The notes beneath the pieces were generated by a model. That model did not search any database, had not been told where the DNA came from, and saw only the letters and a list, made by a program, of their open reading frames with translations. From a bacterium (GTDB taxonomy: Bacteria; UBP7; UBA6624): 5,287 bases of DNA. The stretch spans positions 1 to 5,287 of the forward strand of contig JACNFQ010000098.1 in NCBI GenBank assembly GCA_014384545.1. The letters are read 5' to 3'. Shown one piece after another: positions 1-5,137 of the stretch. Every line of letters starts with the position of its first letter. The first letter of the stretch is position 1. A program made the translations under genes and the position numbers.

Positions 1-159
1 GGCGGCGGCGGCGCAGACCACCACCGTAAATCCAAACTCTATCGCCAGAATGGCGGCCAGAACGGCGCTGATGACCGAGGCGCAGCCGTTGATTCCCCAC
101 GCCCAGGGTACCAGTTCCGGAGTCTGCGACGATATCTGACGTAGCCCCAGAGGGAACGG
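1..159 (-). CDS. C-terminal fragment of a spermidine-synthase-like multi-pass membrane protein (truncated)
   Basis: Read on the minus strand, this stretch encodes FPLGLRQISSQTPELVPWA followed by WGINGCASVISAVLAAILA and a hydrophobic tail that runs off the left edge. The FPLGLR...PWAWGINGxxSV pattern followed by a membrane helix is, from memory, typical of the C-terminal part of large integral-membrane proteins annotated as spermidine synthase or SAM-dependent methyltransferase. No catalytic part is present, so activity cannot be judged. The frame is closed by an in-frame TGA at 169-171. Between that stop and the conserved block there is no ATG, GTG or TTG, and neither other minus frame upstream continues the family. 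The piece is therefore cut off on its N-terminal side. Its GC content (about 65%) is higher than that of the rest of the window. The family call is fairly good; whether this is a real pseudogene or an assembly artefact is open. Confidence 0.6.
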
Positions 160-545
160 GGTGGAGGTTCAAGGGTGGTGGTTGGACAGGTTGGATTGGA
201 GCATTTGTGATTCGGTTGGGGAGCCGAAGCGAAGTCGTATGGGGAGGCGAAGCTCAGTATCTATTGCCATGGCCCCCTCCAAGCCCCGTGGGGACGACTC
301 CCCCTACACAACGGGGCATAAAGAGAGATGTCACACGACGCGTTCAAGGCGAAGAAGGTGTGATTGCTTTGCTGAGTTCGGCATCTACTTTCGTCCATCC
401 ACTCTTGGTTTCGGCAACCCTTGTGGATCGGTTCGTTGATGGAGATACGGATGCCCTCACTTGGCGCCTGGTCATTCGTGGAGATGAGAGTCTAGAAGAG
501 GGAGAGATTCGGACGGTTGTTGAAGCTTTTGAAGCTTCACTGTAA
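159..545 (+). CDS. pheT: Phenylalanyl-tRNA synthetase beta subunit, C-terminal part only (FDX-ACB anticodon-binding domain)
   Basis: PheT is the beta chain of the heterotetrameric cytoplasmic enzyme that charges tRNA-Phe; its last ~90 residues form the FDX-ACB domain that contacts the anticodon. Visible here is a GWTGWIGAF segment, resembling the 'G-x-IGxxHP' region before the domain, then a PxP-rich stretch and IKRDVTRRV (the RDxxxxV signature). These are followed by ...SATLVDRF..., LTWRLVIRGDE and SLEEGEIRTVVEAFEASL, which match the usual DVY / KSLAxRLxFR / TLTDEEV order. The stop is TAA at 543-545. The frame is open upstream to base 93, but that DNA encodes the unrelated minus-strand fragment, so the true PheT body (about 700 residues) is missing. 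A GTG at 207 gives a 112-residue ORF, but it lies inside the conserved region and is unlikely to be a natural start. ribD begins 12 bases downstream, which suggests co-transcription in the native genome. Divergence from common PheT makes this a moderate call. Confidence 0.55.
   Translation, partial: GWRFKGGGWTGWIGAFVIRLGSRSEVVWGGEAQYLLPWPPPSPVGTTPPTQRGIKRDVTRRVQGEEGVIALLSSASTFVHPLLVSATLVDRFVDGDTDALTWRLVIRGDESLEEGEIRTVVEAFEASL
522..538 (+). promoter_or_regulatory. Short perfect hairpin at the end of pheT, just before ribD
   Basis: GAAGCTT at 522-528 and AAGCTTC at 532-538 are exact reverse complements with a 3-base loop (TTG), inside the last codons of pheT and 19 bases before the ribD GTG. 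No T-run follows, so it is not a standard intrinsic terminator. It could affect ribD initiation or be chance; no function is demonstrated. Confidence 0.25.
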
Positions 546-557
546 CGTGTTTCTGCA

Positions 558-1583
558 GTGAATCGTGATGAGTATTGGATGGCGCGGGCGATTGAGGTCG
601 CATGGAAGGGGGAGGGGTGTACAGGAACGAATCCCCTAGTGGGGGCCGTCTTGGTCAAGGATGATGTGGAACTCTCTTCGGGTGCCTATTCGCGTTTTGG
701 TGGAGAGCATGCCGAGGTCAAAGCCTTGCGCGGGAAGGATGCAGAGAGTGGTACTCTTTATACAACGCTAGAGCCCTGTGTTTACCACGGGAAAACCCCC
801 CCTTGCACGGACATAATCTTGGAAAGCGGGTTAAAGCGTGTGGTCGTAGGTATGGAGGATCCCAATCCGCGAATCAAAGGGCGGGGCAACGCCCTATTGA
901 CCAAGAGAGGTCTTGAAGTCGTTGTGGGTGTCTGCGAGGATGAAGTAGCTCTGCTCAACCCCGCCTATCTACTCGGCATCAAAAAGGGGCGTACAGCTGT
1001 AACACTAAAAGTAGCGGTGTCCCTAGATGGCCGCATCGCTGCCGCAGATGGTTCATCTCAGTGGATTACTTCTGGTGAGGCTCGCCTGGACGGAAAAGCA
1101 CTCAGGAATCGTCATCACGCTCTCTTGGTGGGAGCAGGAACTGTGGTCGCCGACAATCCTCTCCTTGAACGCTCGGCACACCCCGACTTACCTTGGTATA
1201 GGGTGGTGATTGACCGCCAAGGACGAATTCCTTCCACGTCCCATATCTTCGGTGCTCGTGATTTGCTTTGGTGGGGCGATAAGAGTCAAGATGTGCCTCC
1301 TTCTGCTGAGAGAATAGAGCCGGAGGACTTGAGCGACCTCCTCGTCTTGCTTAGAGAGCGGGGCATTCAATCCCTCTTAGTTGAGGGCGGAAAACTGGGG
1401 GCTGCTCTTCTTGAACGGGGGCTTGTGGACCGATTGGTGGCGTATGTCGCACCGGTCCTTTTAGGTTCAAGAGGATTGGGATTCTCACCCAGCACATGGG
1501 CAACTTTAGAGGATGGAGCTCGCCTAAGAGATCTCTCTATAAAGAAGGTGGGTGTGGATGTACGTATTGAGGGCGTTCTTTGA
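558..1583 (+). CDS. ribD: Bifunctional riboflavin biosynthesis protein RibD (pyrimidine deaminase / reductase)
   Basis: RibD deaminates 2,5-diamino-6-ribosylamino-4(3H)-pyrimidinone 5'-phosphate and then reduces the ribosyl side chain with NADPH, steps two and three of the GTP branch of riboflavin synthesis, in the cytosol. The N-terminal deaminase domain (about 1-145) has TNPLVGAVLV (24-33), the zinc/proton-shuttle motif HAE (51-53) and EPCVYHGKTPPC (72-83), which supplies both zinc cysteines. The reductase domain (about 146-341) shows LKVAVSLDGRIA (150-161), QWITSGEAR, LLVGAGTVVADNPLL and LLVEGGKLGAALL (273-285). Its 341 residues are slightly fewer than the common ~360. The GTG start at 558 retains the usual 'DEYWMARAIE' beginning but has no clear Shine-Dalgarno; ATG 579 (Met8) is the alternative. 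First gene of the rib cluster, 12 bases after pheT. No FMN riboswitch fits in that gap. The active-site PPC motif is encoded across a C7 tract at 796-802. Confidence 0.95.
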   Translation: MNRDEYWMARAIEVAWKGEGCTGTNPLVGAVLVKDDVELSSGAYSRFGGEHAEVKALRGKDAESGTLYTTLEPCVYHGKTPPCTDIILESGLKRVVVGMEDPNPRIKGRGNALLTKRGLEVVVGVCEDEVALLNPAYLLGIKKGRTAVTLKVAVSLDGRIAAADGSSQWITSGEARLDGKALRNRHHALLVGAGTVVADNPLLERSAHPDLPWYRVVIDRQGRIPSTSHIFGARDLLWWGDKSQDVPPSAERIEPEDLSDLLVLLRERGIQSLLVEGGKLGAALLERGLVDRLVAYVAPVLLGSRGLGFSPSTWATLEDGARLRDLSIKKVGVDVRIEGVL

Positions 1584-2167
1584 TGTTTACGGGAATCGTG
1601 GCAGGAGTAGGAGTCGTTGAAGAGGTGACTTCTGTTGAATTAGGGAAGAGGATAGGAGTCGACTTTAGGGGCTTTCCATCTCCCCGGATTGGTGGTTCAG
1701 TCGCTTTGGATGGCTGTTGCCTAACGCTAGAGAAAGCCGAAGGAGATACAGCCTTCTTCTTCCTGTCAAGTACGACTCTCAAAAAAACGACTTGGGGGAA
1801 TAAGGACTTGGTGGGAAGAAGGGTAAATCTCGAGGCTCCCTTGGAGATGGGACAGCCTCTTGGGGGGCATTGGGTATTGGGGCATGTGGATGGTGTCGCT
1901 GATGTGCTCTCATTAGTTGCGACTGAAGGAGGAGGAGCCCTCCTGACCCTAGCTCTTCCTCCCACTCTGATACCCTTCGCTCCTCCAAGAGGGTCTATCG
2001 CGGTCAATGGCATCAGTTTGACGGTAGCTTCAGCCCAAGATGGAGTGATCGATGTCGCTTTGATTCCTGAGACCTTAGAACGGACCGCCATACAATCCTC
2101 AGTGATGGGTTCGAAAGTAAATCTAGAAGTCGATGTCTTGGCTCGGTATGGAAGAGGCGAATGGTGA
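1583..2167 (+). CDS. ribE: Riboflavin synthase (alpha-type, two lumazine-binding barrels)
   Basis: Catalyses the last step: dismutation of two 6,7-dimethyl-8-ribityllumazine molecules to riboflavin and the diaminouracil, normally as a homotrimer. Barrel 1 has the canonical MFTGIV N-terminus (the Phe2 tail is required in the family), GCCLT (44-48), VNLEAPL (81-87) and GGHWVLGHVDG (94-104). Barrel 2 has IAVNGISLTV (139-148), IPETLERT (161-168) and VNLEVDVLARY (179-189). Length is 194 residues, at the short end of the family's usual ~195-215 with almost no C-terminal tail. I chose ATG 1583 rather than the in-frame TTG at 1580 because it gives the invariant MFTGIV. This start shares one base with the ribD stop (TGATG), and GAGGG at 1569-1573 is a plausible ribosome-binding site. 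An A7 tract lies at 1781-1787. The gene is called ribC in enterobacterial nomenclature. Confidence 0.95.
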   Translation: MFTGIVAGVGVVEEVTSVELGKRIGVDFRGFPSPRIGGSVALDGCCLTLEKAEGDTAFFFLSSTTLKKTTWGNKDLVGRRVNLEAPLEMGQPLGGHWVLGHVDGVADVLSLVATEGGGALLTLALPPTLIPFAPPRGSIAVNGISLTVASAQDGVIDVALIPETLERTAIQSSVMGSKVNLEVDVLARYGRGEW

Positions 2168-3213
2168 GCCACGAGAGGAGTGTGAAGAACGCTGTTCGAG
2201 CGATTCAAGATGGCCGCATCGTCGTTGTGGTGGATGATGAGAATCGTGAAAACGAAGGGGACCTTGTCTGTGCGGCTGTCCATGCCACACCCGAAAATGT
2301 CAATTTCATGATCAAAGAAGCCCGTGGGCTTCTCTGTGTCCCGATGCTTGCTGAACGGCTAGATGCTCTGGGAATACCCCAGATGGGTCGTCGGAATATG
2401 GACCCTCTTGGGACTGCCTTTACTGTTTCAGTGGACGGTGTTGAGGGAATTACTACGGGAATCAGTGCTAGAGAGAGGTCTAGGACGATACTAAAGTTGG
2501 TTGATCCATCTGCCCAAGTAAGGGATTTGCGGCAGCCAGGGCATGTCTTTCCTCTCCGAGCTGACAAGGGAGGTGTCTTAGCTCGAGCAGGGCATACAGA
2601 GGCCTCGATTGATCTTTGCGATCTGGCAGGGCTTCCTCAAGCTGCAGTCATTTGCGAGGTCCTAAGAGATGATGGCGAGATGATGCGGATGAAAGGCTTG
2701 AAAGAGTTTGCCAAAACCCACCAACTTCCTCTCCTTACCATTGCCGACCTCATTGAACATCTCTTGGTCAACCGACCAACCATTCACCTCCACCACGAAG
2801 CCAAAATGGAAGGGGCAATGATGCGTGTTTTGCTCTTTTCCGACTACACGGGAGCGACACATACTGCATTTGTAGCGGGCAATCCCCAACCAAACTCCCC
2901 CTGTCTCGTTCGGGTTCATTCAGAGAGGAGTAGCCAGGACGATTCTGATAGAGACAGCCGCCTTCAACAAGGGATTGACAGGATTGCTGCGGAAGGGGAG
3001 GGAGTCGTTGTGCTCTTGGGGATGAACCATCCATTGGCACAAAATGGAGGGGAGAATAAGATGGACTTTAGGGCTTATGGACTGGGAGCACAGATTTTGC
3101 GAGGGTGTGGTGTAGGGAAGATGCGCGTCCTGACGAATAACGCTAGAAACATTGTGGCTTTAGAGGGTTTTGGGTTAGAGATTGTAGAGACCCTACCTAT
3201 GGACCACCTATGA
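2161..3213 (+). CDS. ribBA: RibBA-type fusion: intact DHBP synthase with a degenerate, probably inactive GTP cyclohydrolase II domain (RibBX-like)
   Basis: The N-terminal RibB domain (about 1-203) converts ribulose 5-phosphate to 3,4-dihydroxy-2-butanone 4-phosphate plus formate. It retains DDENRENEGD (25-34, acidic metal/substrate loop), TTGISA (98-103), RQPGHVFPLRA, RAGHTEA (142-148) and ICEVLRDDGEM (164-174). The C-terminal part (about 208-350) is recognisably GTP cyclohydrolase II by its RVHSE start, the GAQIL segment, VLTNNARN and LEGFGLEIVETLP. However, HSEC reads HSER, the CDC zinc cysteines are absent, and the EGRGIGL catalytic stretch is replaced by LAQNGGEN. The segment between the latter and GAQIL is also largely deleted, leaving ~140 residues instead of ~190. 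GTP hydrolysis is therefore not expected. ATG 2161 overlaps ribE by 7 bases; GTG 2164 (overlap GTGA, 6 bases after GAAGAGG at 2151-2157) is an equally good start. ATG is kept here for a two-state call. The frame is intact, so this is divergence, not a frameshift. Confidence 0.9.
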   Translation: MVSHERSVKNAVRAIQDGRIVVVVDDENRENEGDLVCAAVHATPENVNFMIKEARGLLCVPMLAERLDALGIPQMGRRNMDPLGTAFTVSVDGVEGITTGISARERSRTILKLVDPSAQVRDLRQPGHVFPLRADKGGVLARAGHTEASIDLCDLAGLPQAAVICEVLRDDGEMMRMKGLKEFAKTHQLPLLTIADLIEHLLVNRPTIHLHHEAKMEGAMMRVLLFSDYTGATHTAFVAGNPQPNSPCLVRVHSERSSQDDSDRDSRLQQGIDRIAAEGEGVVVLLGMNHPLAQNGGENKMDFRAYGLGAQILRGCGVGKMRVLTNNARNIVALEGFGLEIVETLPMDHL

Positions 3214-3617
3214 AAGTCCTCATCATTCAGGCACGCTTCAACCATACGATTACGAACCGTCTTCTGATGGGTGCAGAGGGAGTTCTCACCGCAAATGGGG
3301 CAGAATGGTCTGTGCGAGAAGTCCCAGGCGTGTGGGAGATTCCTGCTGCAGTGGCCTCTGCGTTGAATGAGGATGTGCCACCTGAGGGTATCGTGGTGTT
3401 AGGTGCGGTGATTCAAGGAGAGACAGACCACCATATCCATCTGGCTTCTTCGGTATTTGGGGCATTGGCTCAAGTTCAGGTCGCAGAGAATGTGCCCGTG
3501 GGATTGGGTATCTTGACAGTAGAAAACCAAGAGCAGGCAAAGGAACGGGTGGGGGGGAAGAAGGGCAATAAGGGAGCAGAGGCTGCCCTAGCGGTGGTGG
3601 AGATGGTGGGTGGGTAG
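3210..3617 (+). CDS. ribH: 6,7-dimethyl-8-ribityllumazine synthase
   Basis: Condenses 5-amino-6-ribitylaminouracil with DHBP to the lumazine substrate of RibE; family members form pentamers or 60-mer capsids. Visible motifs are ARFNHTIT (8-15), VPGVWEIP (38-45), VVLGAVIQGETDHH (62-75), ILTVENQEQAKERVG (101-115) and GNKGAEAA (119-126). His74 falls at the family's catalytic histidine, and Arg113 at the phosphate-binding arginine. Oddities: the common IRGxTxHF/Y block reads IQGETDHH, so the Arg is Gln and the aromatic residue after His is His. The protein is also only 135 residues, about 15-20 short at the N-terminus, where the strand that links subunits usually lies. The ATG shares ATGA with the ribBA stop, with no obvious Shine-Dalgarno, implying translational coupling. 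A G7 tract lies at 3551-3557 in the QAKERVGGKK region. Confidence 0.93.
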   Translation: MKVLIIQARFNHTITNRLLMGAEGVLTANGAEWSVREVPGVWEIPAAVASALNEDVPPEGIVVLGAVIQGETDHHIHLASSVFGALAQVQVAENVPVGLGILTVENQEQAKERVGGKKGNKGAEAALAVVEMVGG

Positions 3618-4624
3618 TGTCACACACTCTACTTGACCAGCGAAAAGAGAGGGAAGTAGGCGCTCCGGAACAGATAGTCCTCCACTCATTACAAGAGAAT
3701 GTGGGGAAGTTTGTTAGTGGGACCTCTTTAGCAAGAAAAGTCTCTGCATCACGAACGGGGGTCTGGAACATTGTCCAGTACTTGATTGATTTGGGCTATG
3801 GGATTGAAGCAAGAACGAAACGAGGGTATAGACTGGTTTCGGCTAGGAATCGGTTGACCCCCCCCGAACTGTGGGGTTATCTCCCCCTCTTTTTTTCGCG
3901 TTCAGTCCATTGTTTCAACACCTTGACTTCTACCCATGAATTGGCGCGCCGTTTGGCTCTAGAGGGTGCACCGGAGGGCACCCTTGTCATCGCCGAATAC
4001 CAATCTCAAGGTAAGGGTAGGTCCGGACGAGTATGGCACGCACCTTTGGGGCACTCCTTACTTCTCTCCGTACTCGTTGATTTCCCTGAGGGGTTTCCTC
4101 TCCATCAACTCCCCATCACGCTTGCCCTAGCCTCTCAACGGGCTACAGGATTATCTCTAGCTTGGCCCAATGATTTGGTTGTTGGGAAGAAGAAAGCGGG
4201 GGGAGTTCTCCTCACATTACTTTCGGGCGAGAGATCCTCCAAAGTCATATTCAGTTTGGGATTGAATGTCTGGGGCGACCCTAATGATTATCCGATGGGG
4301 CTTACTGGAAAGGTCGAAACGATGGAGCATGCCGGACTGGTGGACGGTGATTCACGCGTGCGCCCTCACCTTCTAGGGAAGTGGTGTAATGCTCTTTTGG
4401 AGACCCTATCCGAACTAGAGGACAACCCCAAAGCCCAGCTAAAAGCATGGCAGGACGCTTTGGTGGGGCGTGGTGAAAAGGTGCGCTGGATAGAGCAAGA
4501 CGGAGAGCGGAGAGAAGGGCTGTTTTTGGGAGGAGATGAAGGGGGAAAGGGGAAGGTGGATGTAGATGGAGAAATCGTATCCTTATCGGCAGTTGAGACA
4601 CCTCTATTCGTCAGAGTCGGCTAG
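3617..4624 (+). CDS. birA: Bifunctional biotin-[acetyl-CoA-carboxylase] ligase / biotin operon repressor BirA
   Basis: Activates biotin with ATP and attaches it to the lysine of biotin carrier proteins. The full-length form also represses biotin genes. Residues ~18-75 form the winged HTH: ILHSLQEN-type helix, SGTSLARKVSASRTGVWNIV (34-53) and the wing YGIEARTKRGYRL. The catalytic core (~95-265) has LTSTHELA (103-110) in place of the usual DSTN, and the biotinyl-AMP loop QGKGRSGRVW (131-140, commonly GRGRRGRxW). It also has AWPNDLV (182-188), the catalytic-lysine segment GKKKAGGVLL (190-199) and SLGLNV (213-218). The C-terminal SH3-like BPL_C domain spans ~283-335 (GEKVRW, GLFLGGDEGG, VDGEIVSL). 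Length of 335 is normal for Group II BirA. GTG 3617 shares one base with the ribH stop (TAGTG); G-rich sequence upstream may serve as ribosome-binding site. Last gene of the rib unit; no terminator is visible after it. A C8 tract (3858-3865) and a T7 tract (3890-3896) lie in the linker. Confidence 0.93.
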   Translation: MSHTLLDQRKEREVGAPEQIVLHSLQENVGKFVSGTSLARKVSASRTGVWNIVQYLIDLGYGIEARTKRGYRLVSARNRLTPPELWGYLPLFFSRSVHCFNTLTSTHELARRLALEGAPEGTLVIAEYQSQGKGRSGRVWHAPLGHSLLLSVLVDFPEGFPLHQLPITLALASQRATGLSLAWPNDLVVGKKKAGGVLLTLLSGERSSKVIFSLGLNVWGDPNDYPMGLTGKVETMEHAGLVDGDSRVRPHLLGKWCNALLETLSELEDNPKAQLKAWQDALVGRGEKVRWIEQDGERREGLFLGGDEGGKGKVDVDGEIVSLSAVETPLFVRVG

Positions 4625-4632
4625 ACAAAGTT

Positions 4633-4638
4633 TAGAAT
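4633..4638 (+). promoter_or_regulatory. Possible -10 element for tRNA-Ile
   Basis: TAGAAT, one mismatch from TATAAT, sits eight bases before the mature 5' end of tRNA-Ile in the 22-base gap after birA. No convincing -35 hexamer is found at 16-18 bp upstream (that position reads GTCAGA). If not a promoter, the tRNA would be read through from the rib-birA operon. Confidence 0.25.
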
Positions 4639-4646
4639 AAGGTTTT

Positions 4647-4720
4647 GGGCCATTAGCTCAGTTGGCTAGAGCGCGCCCCTGATAAGGGCGAGGTCCGTGG
4701 TTCGAATCCACGATGGCCCA
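4647..4720 (+). tRNA. tRNA-Ile, anticodon GAT
   Basis: A 74-base cloverleaf reads directly. The acceptor GGGCCAT (4647-4653) pairs perfectly with ATGGCCC (4713-4719), with discriminator A at 4720. The D stem is GCTC/GAGC. The anticodon stem CGCCC/GGGCG encloses the loop CTGATAA, with GAT at 4681-4683. The T arm contains GGTTCGAATCC. The 3' CCA is not encoded (TAT follows), so it must be added by nucleotidyltransferase. The gene lies 22 bases after birA in the same orientation. It is not next to an rRNA gene here, although Ile(GAT) genes often sit in rRNA spacers. Confidence 0.97.
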
Positions 4721-4755
4721 TATCCCAAGAACACGTTAGGTCGGGGGTTGTGGCT

Positions 4756-5040
4756 CTCCGACGCATGGGGCAAGGCGTGGAAGCCTTGCAAGTGGTGGTC
4801 GCCCTAAAGACCTCCGTCCCTTATGTCCACACCCCCAACATGTGGCGACCCGTGGAAGCCTTGCCCTAAAGTAATGGTCGCCCTAAAGACCTTCGTCCCT
4901 TATGTCCACACCCCAACATGTGGCGACCCGTGGAAGCCTTGCCCTAAAGTAATGGTCGCCCTAAAGACCTTCGTCCCTTATGTCCACGCCCCGACATGTG
5001 GCGACCCGTGGAAGCCTTGCAAGTGGTGGTCGCCCTAAAG
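4756..5040. repeat. Tandem intergenic repeat array: three ~78-bp units, dyad-containing, between two convergent tRNA genes
   Basis: Units starting with GGTCGCCCTAAAG lie at 4797-4875 (79 bp), 4876-4953 (78 bp) and 4954-5027 (74 bp). A partial 13-base copy ends the array at 5028-5040. Units 1 and 2 differ by one substitution and one extra C; unit 3 has two A-to-G changes and a shorter end. The array can also be read as four 'R' segments (4776-4809, 4851-4888, 4929-4966, 5007-5040; 34, 38, 38, 34 bp) separated by three 'S' segments of 41, 40 and 40 bp. In each unit GGTCGCC pairs with GGCGACC about 40 bases later, and CCACA with TGTGG across an 8-9-base loop. The stretch 4756-4775 resembles a decayed end of S (CCGAC...ATG...GGC). 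Lengths are not a common multiple of three, and no coding is supported. Apart from this array and the hairpin at 4771-4788, I see nothing in the 4721-5054 gap. Confidence 0.93.
4771..4788 (+). other. Perfect hairpin at the left border of the repeat array
   Basis: CAAGGC (4771-4776) and GCCTTG (4783-4788) are exact complements around the loop GTGGAA. It is the first stable stem after tRNA-Ile, 51 bases past its 3' end. The following bases are CAAGTGG rather than a T-run, so it is at best a weak terminator. In the internal repeat copies the left arm reads GACC instead, so only this border copy can form the stem. Confidence 0.4.
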
Positions 5041-5054
5041 GGTTGGGTTTCGCC

Positions 5055-5128
5055 TCGGGGAGGCGGGGTTCGAACCCGCGACCTCCTGCTCCCAAAGCAG
5101 GCGCGCTACCAGGCTGCGCTACTCCCCG
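5055..5128 (-). tRNA. tRNA-Pro, anticodon TGG
   Basis: On the minus strand a 74-base cloverleaf starts with CGGGGAG (genomic 5128-5122), which pairs perfectly with CTCCCCG, followed by discriminator A at 5055. The C1-G72 pair is typical of bacterial tRNA-Pro. D stem GCGC/GCGC, anticodon stem CCTGC/GCAGG with loop TTTGGGA (anticodon TGG), and T stem GCGGG/CCCGC around TTCGAAC are all intact. No CCA is encoded (GGC follows). The gene begins nine bases after the stop codon of the DAHP synthase gene on the same strand, so it may be processed from a shared transcript. Its 3' trailer (GAGGCG, genomic 5051-5056 overlap) can pair with CGCCTC of the tRNA's own 3' half. Confidence 0.97.
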
Positions 5129-5137
5129 TATCGGTCT

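Noticed and set aside
161-439. 92-codon plus-strand ORF in another frame of the pheT fragment
   Set aside because: The overlapping frame ending at 545 shows the FDX-ACB motifs; this one is rich in Arg and Ser with no motif.
1537-2283. 248-codon minus-strand ORF opposite ribE
   Set aside because: It is antisense to ribE, whose motifs are unambiguous; the antisense product is low-complexity and without a known domain.
3286-3771. 161-codon minus-strand ORF opposite ribH/birA
   Set aside because: A proline- and serine-rich shadow of the conserved ribH and birA coding sequence.
4593-4638. TTGAGA (4593-4598) as -35 partner of the TAGAAT before tRNA-Ile
   Set aside because: The spacing is 34 bp, twice the usual 17, and it lies in birA coding sequence.
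4771-4796. Intrinsic terminator for the rib-birA-tRNA-Ile transcript
   Set aside because: The stem is good, but the downstream sequence is CAAGTGG with no T-run.
4823-5038. Small repeat protein of 26-residue units read through the array
   Set aside because: The units are 79, 78 and 74 bp, so the frame is not maintained. There is no ribosome-binding site, and the apparent peptide is just the DNA repeat translated.
4776-5040. CRISPR array (34-38-bp repeats with ~40-bp spacers)
   Set aside because: Dimensions fit, but the three 'spacers' are nearly identical to one another and no cas gene is present, so it is a tandem repeat.
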